A DNA stretch of 64,000 bases, taken from contig WIAF01000001.1 of assembly GCA_014055465.1 (NCBI GenBank), positions 124,001 through 188,000 on the forward strand. Direction: 5' to 3'. Made by a program: the position numbers and the translations under genes. The notes beneath the pieces were generated by a model. That model did no database searches. It was given only the letters and a program-made list of their open reading frames with translations, and was not told where the DNA came from. Source of the stretch: Nitrospira sp. CR1.1 (lineage in GTDB: Bacteria; Nitrospirota; Nitrospiria; Nitrospirales; Nitrospiraceae). Positions within the stretch are counted from its first letter, which is position 1; the number at the start of each line of letters is the position of its first letter. Below, piece after piece: positions 16,180 to 25,643 of the stretch.

Positions 16180-17655
16180 ATGCATCGTCCTCGGTTATCC
16201 GCCTTCACAGCACTTGCACGCGTCTTGTTGTTCGGCGCACTCATACTGTCCCTCGTCCTCCCGGCGCAGGCAGACAACCTCCCGTTCCCGGAGCCGGCGA
16301 ATGAGAATGCCTATGCCGTCCCGGTGGAAAATCTCCGACTGCGCGTCTGGGCGCAATATCGCGTCATGTACAATGCCAGCAATATTCCCAGCGGCATCAA
16401 TAACGGGAGCCTGCCGACGGCAGGAAACGGCACCGGCAAACTCAACTATGGGGACACTACCGGCTACGATTTCTTTCGTCAACGCATGCGCCTCGCGCTC
16501 GACCTTCAACACAAGGATTCCAGCAACGTCGGCGCTTATATGCAAATGGAGTATCGAGGCGGTTTCGGCGGATCGAGTCCGGCAGCCAGCGACCCTCGCG
16601 GAGAAAACGGCGCCAACGCAGACGGCACCCCGAATGCCTTCAATCGCCTGCAGGCTCGCGGCATCCGCTACGGGTATGTCTACGTCAGCCCGATTGAAAA
16701 TCACACGCTGGTGGTCGGCATTCTTCCGACCATCGACCAGGTGGGCCGTGTCTTGTGGGACGGTGAATGGGACTTCTTCGTCGGCGGCGCCTCGCTGGGC
16801 GGGAAAGTGGGCGACGGCGACTACCGCCTCGGGTTTTACCGGATTGCCTCCGACCTGAAAGCCGGCACCATTGGAACTGGCTTCGGCAAAGACGGCGACA
16901 TGTGGGTCGCCGATTACAACCGACCCGTCAAGCTCGGCGCCTATGACATGAAAGTCGGCGGACACTTCTATAGTTTGAATTTGGGCAAGACTGAAAACAT
17001 CTCCATCGGAGATACACATGAGAACTGGGCCGCGCTGACGGCATCGGGCGGCCTCTTCGGCGGCGCATGGAACGCGTACCTCATGCTCAATAGCGGCCGA
17101 ATCGGCACAGGGCTGACGGGCAACAACCACACCGGCTATTCAAGCAAGTTTGAAGGATCGATCCCCATCGGGCCGACGACCTTCAATCTGTTCGCCCTCT
17201 ATGCGTCCGGTGACAAGGCAGGACAGACGTCGAACCAATTCACCACGCCGGAGGCCATTCTGGGCACCAACGGCTATTGGGGTTATTCACATATTTTCAA
17301 TGCGAACGCTCCGGGTGACGTGAATGATTTCGGCGTCAACCTGAATAACGGCGGAGCCGGTCTGATGACGGTGCAGGCCCAGTTGAAATTCCCCATCGTG
17401 CCCCGACTGACCGGCACGTTGGAAAGCGCCTATTTTGCTGCGGCTCGATCCCGCGAGTTTGGGGCCCGCGGCGGCACCAATTACATGGGTACCGAAACAG
17501 GCGCCATGCTGACCTATAACATTGCGAAGAATCTGAATCTTGATATCGGAGCCGCCTATGCCTCCATGGGCGGATTCCTCGCCAACCGGACCCAAGCGAC
17601 TAGCGTTGAACGTTCGATTTACGAAGTCTTTTCCCGTTTCCAATACGCCCTGTAG
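16180..17655 (+). CDS. Outer-membrane porin of the arsenite oxidase operon
   Basis: 491 residues. A signal peptide (VLLFGALILSLVLPAQA) is followed by a barrel-like mature protein: alternating strands, many Asn/Gly/Tyr loops (ASNIPSGINNGSLPTAGNGT), and a C terminus SRFQYAL. The start ATG at 16180 has AAAGGAG 12 bases upstream. It is 33 bases before aioB on the same strand and likely in one transcript with aioBA. I infer that it lets arsenite into or arsenate out of the periplasm where the oxidase works. Family membership beyond outer-membrane porin cannot be settled by eye. Confidence 0.8.
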   Translation: MHRPRLSAFTALARVLLFGALILSLVLPAQADNLPFPEPANENAYAVPVENLRLRVWAQYRVMYNASNIPSGINNGSLPTAGNGTGKLNYGDTTGYDFFRQRMRLALDLQHKDSSNVGAYMQMEYRGGFGGSSPAASDPRGENGANADGTPNAFNRLQARGIRYGYVYVSPIENHTLVVGILPTIDQVGRVLWDGEWDFFVGGASLGGKVGDGDYRLGFYRIASDLKAGTIGTGFGKDGDMWVADYNRPVKLGAYDMKVGGHFYSLNLGKTENISIGDTHENWAALTASGGLFGGAWNAYLMLNSGRIGTGLTGNNHTGYSSKFEGSIPIGPTTFNLFALYASGDKAGQTSNQFTTPEAILGTNGYWGYSHIFNANAPGDVNDFGVNLNNGGAGLMTVQAQLKFPIVPRLTGTLESAYFAAARSREFGARGGTNYMGTETGAMLTYNIAKNLNLDIGAAYASMGGFLANRTQATSVERSIYEVFSRFQYAL

Positions 17656-17688
17656 CGACGGCGCTGCGGGAACTATCAGGAGGACATG

Positions 17689-18213
17689 ATGAGTGAGATC
17701 TCACGAAGACGCTTCTTGAAATTGGGGGCTTGTGTAGTCGGTGGAGCTTGTGCGGCCGATGCCCTCCCGTCGCTCACTCACGCTACCGAGAGCGGGGAAC
17801 TCGCCACGCTCAAAACCACCCTTCCCTATCCTCGCATGAAACTGGCGTCCATCGGACAACTGAAAATCGGTCGTGAACAGCTGAGCACCTATCCGGATCA
17901 GGCCTCGCCGGTCGTGCTGTTAAAACTCGGACGGCCCGCGGTCAATGGGGTCGGCCCGGACCGTGACATCGTCGCGTTCAGCCGACGCTGCTCGCACATG
18001 GGCGGCACCCTGAGCTTTCGGCCGGACACCGCAACATTTCATTGCCCCCTCCATTACGCCATGTTTGACGCTGAGAAGGGAGGCCTCTTGGTCATCGGAC
18101 AAGCGACGGATAATCTGCCCCAGCTCGAACTCGAAGTCGATGCAGCAGGCGACGTGTTTGCCGTGGGAATCAGAGGCTTGCTGTACGGGCGCCAGGCGAA
18201 CGTCTTGGCCTAA
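17689..18213 (+). CDS. aioB: Arsenite oxidase small (Rieske) subunit
   Basis: 174 residues. The twin-arginine signal SRRRFLKLG directs export of the folded complex to the periplasm. The Rieske [2Fe-2S] ligands are C101-S-H103 (in CSHMGGTL) and C119-P-L-H122 (in HCPLHYAMFD). The extra pair of cysteines that forms a disulfide in many Rieske proteins is missing (Gly and Leu instead), as in some known AioB proteins. AGGAGG at 17678-17683 favours the second of two adjacent ATGs. It passes electrons from AioA to an acceptor, but no cytochrome gene is adjacent. Confidence 0.94.
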   Translation: MSEISRRRFLKLGACVVGGACAADALPSLTHATESGELATLKTTLPYPRMKLASIGQLKIGREQLSTYPDQASPVVLLKLGRPAVNGVGPDRDIVAFSRRCSHMGGTLSFRPDTATFHCPLHYAMFDAEKGGLLVIGQATDNLPQLELEVDAAGDVFAVGIRGLLYGRQANVLA

Positions 18214-18244
18214 TCGGGGACCGCACGAAGAGGAGATCTCGCGT

Positions 18245-20707
18245 ATGAGTTCGATCTATCATGGCGAAGACCGGGTTCCCGTTCCTCCGGCCGATGCCCA
18301 ACAGTTTACGACCGTCTGTTCCTACTGCATCGTCGGCTGCGGCTACAAGGTCTATAAATGGCCGCTGGGAAAAGAAGGCGGGCCGCTGCCACATCAGAAT
18401 GCCTTGCAAGCCGACTACAGGACTCCGCAGCCTGAACAGGCCGGAACCTGGATCTCACCGGCGATGCACAGTGTCATCACGGAACGAAACGGCCAACGAT
18501 TCAACCTTGTCGTCTTGCCGGACAAAGACTGCGTCGTGAACAACGGGAACCATTCCATCCGTGGCGGCACGCATGGCGACGTGCTCTACGCGCCAGACCG
18601 TCCCACGGCGGACCGGTTGACTCACCCGCTGGTGTATCGCGGTCGCAGCCGCCTGCCCACGACCTGGGAGGATGCGATCGAGCTGGGCGCCCGCGTGATC
18701 AAAGCCAATCTGGACACATGGGGGCCGGATGCCATCGCCATGAAGTGTTTTGACCACGGCGGCGGAGGCGGAGGGTTCGAGAATAACTGGGCCATCGGGT
18801 CCTTTTTCTTCACCGGCATCGGCACGAAAATGGCCTCGATCCACAACCGTCCCGCATACAACAGCGAGGTGTTCGCCTCCGATGACGCCGGAATCGCCCC
18901 TCTTCCTTCAGCGTATCTCGACGCCGAGTTGGCCGATACGATCGTGCTGATCGGGGCCAACTCTTATGAAACCCAGTCAATCTACTTTCTCGAGCATATG
19001 TTGCCCAATCTCGGCGGGGCAACATTGTCGCTCAAGCAACACCTGTTGCCGGGGGAGACACCTGCGCGAGGCAAAATGATCATTGTGGACCCGCGGCGAA
19101 CATCGACGGTCGCCGTGGCGGAAGCGCATGCGGGAAAGGACAACGTCCTGCATCTGCAGATCAACAATGGCACCGACATTGCCCTCTGCAATGCGCTCTC
19201 ACGCCTGATACACGAACAGGGCTGGCACGATCAGGACTTCATTACTCGACGGACAAACAACTTTTCGAGCTTCCAGCAGACAAATCTCGCACAGAGTCTC
19301 GACGAGGCGGTGCGGCTGACCGGCATCTCGAAAGCCCAGATGATGCAGGCGGCCGAATGGATCGCCAAACCCAAGGCGGCAATGGCACGACGCCGCACCC
19401 TCTTCCTGTACGAGAAGGGACTGATCTGGGGGCTGAAGAACTATGAAAATGTGGCGTCTGTCGTCGACCTTGCGCTGCTCACCGGCAACCTCGGTAAGCC
19501 TGGCACCGGCTGCGGTCGATTGGGCGGACATCAGGAAGGCTACAGTCGGCCGCCATATCCGGGGCAACGCCCGCCGGTCAATGTCGATGAAGTCGCCGTG
19601 AAAGGCGGAGCCTCCAAAGTGTTCTGGGTCGCCGGCTGCAATCCCGTGGGCGGAACCTTGAATGCGCAACAATTCCGCACCGCCCTCGCCCAACGTACCG
19701 CGCTCGTGAATCAGGCGCTCGATGCAACGAGCGGCGGCAGCCTCGACGACAAGGTGGCGGCCGTCATGGCCGCCCTCGACAAGGGAGGCCTGTTTCTTAT
19801 CCTGCAGGACATTTACCCGACTGAGACCGCTCAGTATGCCCATCTCGTCTTACCCGCCGCACAATGGGGCGAGATGAATCTCACCTCAATCAACGGCGAA
19901 CGGCGACTCCGGCTCTATCAGCAGTTCATGGACGCGCCAGGAATCGCCGAACCGGATTGGAAAATCATGGCGCGCATGGCGCAACGGCTAGAGTCCGCCT
20001 ACCGTGCCGAAGGCAAGACGGAGATGGCCACTCGTTTTTCGGGATTCACCTGGACCAGCGACGAAGAGGTCTTTCGTGCTGCCGCTGCCGGCGTGAAGGG
20101 TGCGCAGGAAGACTATGGGGACACGACCTATGCCATGCTGCAGGCACTCGGCACAAACGGCGTGCAAACACCCGTACAGGGAATGAAGAACGGCATACCG
20201 GTCGGCACCACCCGCCTCTACATGGACGAGAAGCGGTTCACGTTTATTCCTTCAGCCTGGCCAGGCTTTCCCCCACAGATTCAGGCACTCATGAATGATA
20301 GCCGATATCCGTTCTGGGTGAACAATGGGCGGGCCAATCACGGCTGGCAAACCCTCTATGACGACGCCCGGAAACCCTATGTGATGGGCCGCGAACCGTT
20401 CCCGCACGTGGAAATTCATCCGCAGGATGCCCAACGCCTCGACATCGCCAACGGCGATCTGATCGAACTGTTCAATCCCTATGGAGCAGTCTCGGCGATG
20501 GCCGTCGTGACCGACTCGAATGCGCCAGGACATGTGTTTATGTTATTCGAGCACCCGAAAGGCTGGCTAAACAGTTTGACGACCGATTATGTCGACCCGG
20601 CAACCACGATCCCGTACTACAAGGGAACCAAAGCAGGCATTCGAAAAGTTGGACCCATGCCGGGGCTGAACGAGCACGTGACCTTTGTCCCGACGAATCA
20701 GGCTTAA
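18245..20707 (+). CDS. aioA: Arsenite oxidase large (molybdopterin) subunit
   Basis: 820 residues, the usual AioA length. The [3Fe-4S] site is C25-x2-C28-x3-C32 (CSYCIVGC), with no fourth Cys, as in AioA. Residues matching the substrate pocket of the Alcaligenes enzyme are seen with correct spacing: H171 and E179 in DHGGGGGGFENNW, and R425 and H429 in GRLGGHQEGY. The bis-MGD molybdenum enzyme oxidises arsenite to arsenate in the periplasm. It has no Tat signal of its own and travels with AioB, whose gene ends 31 bases upstream. A GAGGAG ribosome binding site precedes the ATG. Confidence 0.96.
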   Translation: MSSIYHGEDRVPVPPADAQQFTTVCSYCIVGCGYKVYKWPLGKEGGPLPHQNALQADYRTPQPEQAGTWISPAMHSVITERNGQRFNLVVLPDKDCVVNNGNHSIRGGTHGDVLYAPDRPTADRLTHPLVYRGRSRLPTTWEDAIELGARVIKANLDTWGPDAIAMKCFDHGGGGGGFENNWAIGSFFFTGIGTKMASIHNRPAYNSEVFASDDAGIAPLPSAYLDAELADTIVLIGANSYETQSIYFLEHMLPNLGGATLSLKQHLLPGETPARGKMIIVDPRRTSTVAVAEAHAGKDNVLHLQINNGTDIALCNALSRLIHEQGWHDQDFITRRTNNFSSFQQTNLAQSLDEAVRLTGISKAQMMQAAEWIAKPKAAMARRRTLFLYEKGLIWGLKNYENVASVVDLALLTGNLGKPGTGCGRLGGHQEGYSRPPYPGQRPPVNVDEVAVKGGASKVFWVAGCNPVGGTLNAQQFRTALAQRTALVNQALDATSGGSLDDKVAAVMAALDKGGLFLILQDIYPTETAQYAHLVLPAAQWGEMNLTSINGERRLRLYQQFMDAPGIAEPDWKIMARMAQRLESAYRAEGKTEMATRFSGFTWTSDEEVFRAAAAGVKGAQEDYGDTTYAMLQALGTNGVQTPVQGMKNGIPVGTTRLYMDEKRFTFIPSAWPGFPPQIQALMNDSRYPFWVNNGRANHGWQTLYDDARKPYVMGREPFPHVEIHPQDAQRLDIANGDLIELFNPYGAVSAMAVVTDSNAPGHVFMLFEHPKGWLNSLTTDYVDPATTIPYYKGTKAGIRKVGPMPGLNEHVTFVPTNQA

Positions 20708-20708
20708 C

Positions 20709-21740
20709 GTGTCGCCTTCTGCACAGTCTCATGCCCACAGGTTCAGACGTCGTGCGGCGGACGTCGCGCGTGCCATCATGCTCGCCGCCTCCATCACCGG
20801 TTGCGCCACGATAGGACCCCCACCGCGAGTCATCCACGACACCAGCGAACTCCTCGTTCGCCTGCAACCGGCGCACACCTGTGCGGCCGGCTCGGAAGCA
20901 ACGCCGTTTTCCCACCCCATTCAACTCAGTGGCCAGCAGATTCGGACGCTACTCGTCTCATTGCTCGCCCGCGAAAAGGTCGGGCTGCTCAACTCGTTTG
21001 TCCACGCTCACGGAACGCCGCGACTCTTTGCCGATGGCGACCTCGACCGGCTGACCCTCCCTATTCAGGAAGCATTTGCACTGGCCACTCCCGAAGAAGT
21101 TGTGGTGTTCCTGTTGACCGCACCCGCGTCCGACTCTCGCGGCATCGTCACGTCTGGCGCCTTGTCCATTCGAGGCGAGGTGCTGTCGATTGCCCTCTTT
21201 AATTTTAGACACCCGGTGCGCGCCAGCCTATCCGATGTCGGCGCCACCGATCGCCTCGGTGACGTGAGGGAGACGGTGCGGTACGCCAGGACGTCTCCCT
21301 GTGTTTCAATCGGAGAGCAGGATTTCGCCCTATTCTTCAAGGAGCCTGCCTATCAAAATCAGACCCGATCGGGGAGTCTGGTCCGATACCCGGAGCGAAC
21401 GCTCTCAATTGCCTATGCGCCTTTTCTTTCGGACCATTCCCGGCCGGCATCACAAAAGGCCGACAGCGAAACCCGTCAGCCTCACTCTTCGAGCGAAAAC
21501 GCGGAGCGCCAGACGATTGAGGACCTCACGCGCAGAATCGCAGAGCTTGAACAGGCCAACCGGGCCCTCGCTGCACCATCTCCAGACACGGCTGTTCCCG
21601 GCTCCCCACCCGATCCCCCCAAACCGGCCATCGACAGGACAGCTGCCACGGTTGGTGAAACGCAACAACGGCTCCTGGATCTGATCAAACAATTGGAAAC
21701 GCGGATTGCCGAACTGGAACGCCAACGACAGGCGCCTTAG
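20709..21740 (+). CDS. Lipoprotein of unknown function attached to the aio operon
   Basis: 343 residues from a GTG one base after the aioA stop. The N terminus has a basic segment and the lipobox ASITGC (Cys about residue 32). Residues 45-220 form an unrecognised domain with two well-spaced Cys (HTCAAGSEATPF and TSPCVSIGEQDF). After a proline-rich linker, the last 60 residues contain heptad-like coiled-coil repeats (TIEDLTRRIAELEQANRAL and RLLDLIKQLETRIAELERQ). Placement suggests co-expression with the oxidase, possibly for anchoring or assembly. I do not recognise the family. The spacing is tight but the ribosome binding site is weak, so coupling to aioA is likely. Confidence 0.75.
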   Translation: MSPSAQSHAHRFRRRAADVARAIMLAASITGCATIGPPPRVIHDTSELLVRLQPAHTCAAGSEATPFSHPIQLSGQQIRTLLVSLLAREKVGLLNSFVHAHGTPRLFADGDLDRLTLPIQEAFALATPEEVVVFLLTAPASDSRGIVTSGALSIRGEVLSIALFNFRHPVRASLSDVGATDRLGDVRETVRYARTSPCVSIGEQDFALFFKEPAYQNQTRSGSLVRYPERTLSIAYAPFLSDHSRPASQKADSETRQPHSSSENAERQTIEDLTRRIAELEQANRALAAPSPDTAVPGSPPDPPKPAIDRTAATVGETQQRLLDLIKQLETRIAELERQRQAP

Positions 21741-21866
21741 TCGCACTGAACACCGTGCCTCTCCGCCATCCGCACCTTCCTCACATCTTAAGTATTGCTC
21801 ACACGTCCCCACTTTGTTAAGGTGACCCATCCGCATCTTCACCACCCCAAACAGGTAAACCACGCG

Positions 21867-22904
21867 ATGGTCTGGGACCCTAAAGACCCTTGGAGCAAAA
21901 AGGGCGACGATTTGGATCAAGCCTTTAAGCAGGCCCAGGGCCAACTTCGTAACCTGCTGCCGACCGGCGGATTTCGCAATCTGCTCCTCGTTGCCCTCAC
22001 CGTGTTCCTCATCTGGCAAAGCGCGTTTATTGTGGCTCCCGACGAAGAGGGCGTCGTCAAACGATTCGGGATCCCGGTTCGAGTCGTGGAACCGGGGCCA
22101 CATGTGAAAATTCCTGTGGTCGAAAGCGTCTTGCAGCCCAAGGTGGCGAAGTTGCATCGGGTGGAAGTCGGGTTTCGCACCGATCGGCAGGGCCGTCAGC
22201 AGATGATTCCGCAAGAAGCCTTGATGCTGACCGGCGACATGAACATTCTGGCCATTGAATTCATCGTTCAATACAAGATCAAAAGTTCCCGCGAGTATTT
22301 GTTCAATGTCGCAGACATCGACGAGACGATCGGAAAGGCGGCTGAGGCGTCCATGCGGGAGGTCATCGGCAAGAGCAAAATCGACGAAGCCCTGACCACC
22401 GGCAAAGCACAGATCCAGAATGACACGCAGGAACTGCTCCAGCACATTCTAGATGAATACAAAACCGGCGTGCAGGTGGCCGCCGTCCAATTACAGGACG
22501 TCGATCCCCCGGAAGCCGTGGCCGCGGCATTTAAAGACGTGACCAACGCCAAAGAAGATCGCGAAAAACTCATCAACCAGGCCCAGGGCTATCGAAACGA
22601 CATCACCCCTAAAGCCAAGGGAGAGGCAGCGCAGTTGGTGAATCAAGCCAAGGGTTATGCGCAGGCGCGATTGAATCGCGCCCAGGGAGAAGCTAATCGC
22701 TTCCTTGCCACCCTCAAGGAGTACAACCAGGCAAAAGACATTATCAGCAAGCGAATCTACATCGAGACGCTTGAAGACGTGCTTCCCCACATCGATAAAT
22801 TCGTGATGGATGGCAAAGGCGGAGAGCGGACCCTGCCGTACCTCCCGTTGGATCGTTTCAATAAACCGGCCCCGGCCGGCGCGGCGCAGGAGCGTACCCC
22901 ATGA
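21867..22904 (+). CDS. hflK: Membrane protease regulator HflK
   Basis: 345 residues from ATG 21867 (MVWDPKDPWSKKG). One N-terminal membrane segment (NLLLVALTVFLIWQSAFIV) precedes a band-7/SPFH domain (VAPDEEGVVKRFGIPVRVVE, ALMLTGDMNILAIEFIVQYKI) and a long helical region. HflK and HflC form a large periplasmic-facing cage around the FtsH protease and control which membrane proteins it degrades. The stop overlaps the hflC start by 4 bases. An in-frame start at 21795 would add an untypical 24-residue leader. Confidence 0.93.
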   Translation: MVWDPKDPWSKKGDDLDQAFKQAQGQLRNLLPTGGFRNLLLVALTVFLIWQSAFIVAPDEEGVVKRFGIPVRVVEPGPHVKIPVVESVLQPKVAKLHRVEVGFRTDRQGRQQMIPQEALMLTGDMNILAIEFIVQYKIKSSREYLFNVADIDETIGKAAEASMREVIGKSKIDEALTTGKAQIQNDTQELLQHILDEYKTGVQVAAVQLQDVDPPEAVAAAFKDVTNAKEDREKLINQAQGYRNDITPKAKGEAAQLVNQAKGYAQARLNRAQGEANRFLATLKEYNQAKDIISKRIYIETLEDVLPHIDKFVMDGKGGERTLPYLPLDRFNKPAPAGAAQERTP

Positions 22905-23761
22905 GCAAGCAGGGATTTGCTATCGCCTTTGTCGGCATCGTCATCGGCTTGCTGGTTCTAGGCGCTTCACCCTTCTACATTGTCGACGTCACCCAGAATG
23001 CCATTGTGGTGCAGCTCGGCAAGCCGGTCCGAAATGTCACCGAAGGCGGCCTGTACCTGAAAGTGCCCTTCATTGAAGAGGTCACCTATTTCGATAAGCG
23101 CCTGCTGGACTATGATTCCAACGCGCAGGACGTGATCACGCAGGACAAAAAGACCCTTCTCCTCGATAACTTTGCCAAATGGCGGATCACCGATCCCCTC
23201 AAGGTCTACCAAGCCTTCCAAAGCCAGCGTGGCGCGCTGCAGCGTTTACACGACATCATCTATTCGGAGCTGCGAGTCGAACTGGGCCGACACGACCTGG
23301 CGGAAATTGTGTCGTCGACCCGGGCGCAACTCATGGCCGTGGTGACCCAACGCGCCAATGAAAAGGCGTCGGCGTACGGGATTGAGATTCAAGATGTGCG
23401 GATCAAGCGGGCAGACCTTCCCGAGCAAAACGAGAAGGCCGTCTTCTCACGTATGCAGGCGGAACGGGAACGGCAAGCCAAGCAATATCGCGCGGAAGGC
23501 GCCGAAGAAGCGCAGAAGATCAAGTCGGAAGCCGAGAAGGACCGGGAGATTATCCTTGCCGAAGCCTATCGCGAATCAGAAGAGCTTCGGGGCGGCGGCG
23601 ATGCCAAGGCCTTCAAAATCTACGCGGATGCGTACCGCCAGGACCCGCATTTCTTTGAGTTCACGCGCACCATGGAAGCGTATCGCAAAACCCTCAAAGA
23701 CAAGACCACGATCCTCGTCAGTCCCGACTCGGAATACTTCCGCTTTCTCAAACAACGCTAA
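22901..23761 (+). CDS. hflC: Membrane protease regulator HflC
   Basis: 286 residues. The N-terminal membrane segment (AIAFVGIVIGLLVLGASPFYIV) is followed by the SPFH domain (QNAIVVQLGKPVRNVTEGGLY, YDSNAQDVITQDKKTLLLDN) and helices ending RADLPEQNEKAVFSRMQAER, typical of HflC. It partners HflK in the FtsH-associated complex. The start is within the hflK stop (ATGA overlap). Its 3' end is 6 bases from the end of the convergent fhs gene. Confidence 0.94.
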   Translation: MSKQGFAIAFVGIVIGLLVLGASPFYIVDVTQNAIVVQLGKPVRNVTEGGLYLKVPFIEEVTYFDKRLLDYDSNAQDVITQDKKTLLLDNFAKWRITDPLKVYQAFQSQRGALQRLHDIIYSELRVELGRHDLAEIVSSTRAQLMAVVTQRANEKASAYGIEIQDVRIKRADLPEQNEKAVFSRMQAERERQAKQYRAEGAEEAQKIKSEAEKDREIILAEAYRESEELRGGGDAKAFKIYADAYRQDPHFFEFTRTMEAYRKTLKDKTTILVSPDSEYFRFLKQR

Positions 23762-23767
23762 GTTGAA

Positions 23768-25450
23768 TCACGCCAGCCCAACGATCTCGCCGGACCGCGG
23801 ATCGATATCGATGCGTTCACCGGCCGGTTTTTTCGGCAACCCCGGCATGAGTTGAATCCCCGAACACACGGCCGTGAGAAAGCCCGCACCGGACAGGATT
23901 CGCAACTCCTGGATAGGCACGGTAAAGCCGGATGGTCGCCCTTTGAGAGCCGGGTCATGGGAGAGCGACAACGGCGTTTTCGCCATGCAGATGGGAAACT
24001 GCTCGAATCCCAATCGCGCCGCCAATTCGATGTCCGTTTCCGCCTGAGTCGAATACGACACACCTACCGCGCCGTACATTGTCGCCGCAATGGTCTCGAT
24101 CTTCTTCTTGATGGGCCAGGTTGCCTCATAGAGGTGCGTGAATTGTGATCCTTGCGCCGCGACCTTGACAACCGCACGCGCAAGTTCCTCCGCGCCTTTT
24201 CCGCCATCGGCCCAATGAGTCGACACGGCAGCCGACGAGGCCCCGGCAACCAGCGCGCGTTCGCACACCCAGTTCAATTCAGCGGTCGAATCATCCTTGA
24301 ACGCATTGACCGCCACCACCACGGGCACACCGTGGGCTCGCACATTCGCAATGTGCTGTTCCAGATTGGCAAACCCTTTTTCCAGGGCGGCCTGATTCGT
24401 TCCCGTTAATCCCGATGGGAGCGGTGTCCCGGATTTCACTGTCCCCCCTCCCCCATGCAGCTTCAGGGCACGCAACGTTGCCACAACGACTCCGACATCG
24501 GGCCGAAGACCGGATGTGCGGCACTTGATATTGAAGAACTTCTCCGCTCCTAAATCGCTGCCAAAACCGGCTTCCGTAATGACATACTCCGCGCAACGGA
24601 GCGCCAACTGATCCGAGACAACAGAGCAATTGCCATGAGCGATGTTGCCAAACGGTCCGGCATGAACAAATGCGGGCGTGCCTTCCAAGGTCTGCACCAG
24701 ATTCGGGAGCAAGGCATCCTTCAGCAACACGGCCATCGAACCGGCACAACCAAATGCCTCGGCTGTGGTCATGGCACCACTCTCCGTCAGACCAACAAGG
24801 ATTCTGCCAAGGCGCTGACGCAGATCGGCATGATCCTTGGCCAGCGCTAACACCGCCATGATCTCCGACGCCTCGGTGATGACAAACTGCCCCGCTCGTG
24901 ATCCCGTTTGCGCGCTCAGAATGATGTCGCGGAGCGCTCGATCGCTCACGCCCAGCGTGCGAGGCCAGCTAATTTTTTGTGGATCCAGCTTGAGCACATT
25001 GCCGTGAAAGAGGTGGTTATCCACAAACGCCGATAGCAGATTGTGGCTCGCCGAGACAGCATGGGCATCGCCGGTGAAATGCAGATTGATGTCCTCCATG
25101 GGCCATACCTGCGCTCGCCCCCCGCCTGTTCCTCCGCCTTTGATGCCAAACACCGGCCCCAGAGAAGGCTGCCGCAACGTAACAGCAGCTTTGTGGCCCA
25201 ATCGACAGAGGCCCATGCTTAATCCGACGGAGGTCGTCGTCTTACCCTCCCCAAGCGGCGTCGGATTAATGGCCGTGACGAGGATATACCGCCCGAGCGG
25301 TCTCTTCGTCACTCGCGAAGCAAAATGGGGAGCAATCTTGGCTTTGTATCTGCCGTGAGGGATGAGATCTTCGGAAGAGATACCTAACGTTTGTGCGACT
25401 TCGAAAATATGCTTGTGAGTGGCAGATCGGGCTATTTCAAGGTCGGTCAT
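23768..25450 (-). CDS. fhs: Formate-tetrahydrofolate ligase
   Basis: 560 residues from ATG 25450, which has GAGGAG 7 bases upstream. An in-frame start at 25525 would add a leader without support. The ATP-binding loop is PTPLGEGKTTTSVGLSMGL. Further hallmarks are LRQPSLGPVFGIKGGGTGGG and NLHFTGDAHAVSASHNLLSA. The enzyme makes 10-formyl-THF from formate, ATP and THF for one-carbon metabolism. The length matches the family. It is convergent with hflC and 3' of the M23 peptidase gene. Confidence 0.97.
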   Translation of the reverse strand: MTDLEIARSATHKHIFEVAQTLGISSEDLIPHGRYKAKIAPHFASRVTKRPLGRYILVTAINPTPLGEGKTTTSVGLSMGLCRLGHKAAVTLRQPSLGPVFGIKGGGTGGGRAQVWPMEDINLHFTGDAHAVSASHNLLSAFVDNHLFHGNVLKLDPQKISWPRTLGVSDRALRDIILSAQTGSRAGQFVITEASEIMAVLALAKDHADLRQRLGRILVGLTESGAMTTAEAFGCAGSMAVLLKDALLPNLVQTLEGTPAFVHAGPFGNIAHGNCSVVSDQLALRCAEYVITEAGFGSDLGAEKFFNIKCRTSGLRPDVGVVVATLRALKLHGGGGTVKSGTPLPSGLTGTNQAALEKGFANLEQHIANVRAHGVPVVVAVNAFKDDSTAELNWVCERALVAGASSAAVSTHWADGGKGAEELARAVVKVAAQGSQFTHLYEATWPIKKKIETIAATMYGAVGVSYSTQAETDIELAARLGFEQFPICMAKTPLSLSHDPALKGRPSGFTVPIQELRILSGAGFLTAVCSGIQLMPGLPKKPAGERIDIDPRSGEIVGLA

Positions 25451-25643
25451 ACCATGTCTCCTCAAAGGAACGTCTTCAGAGCGCGCGAAGTATACCATGC
25501 CCCTCACCCGACTGATGACGCACAAAAACCTGCTCAGATGTGGTGAAGCAAAGAATGGATCGTGGGGCTATTGAAGATGGAATCGAGAAGATTGGACGTT
25601 ACGGTAGAAGCGCGGAAGAGAAAACCCGAGGGATGGTGAAGAC

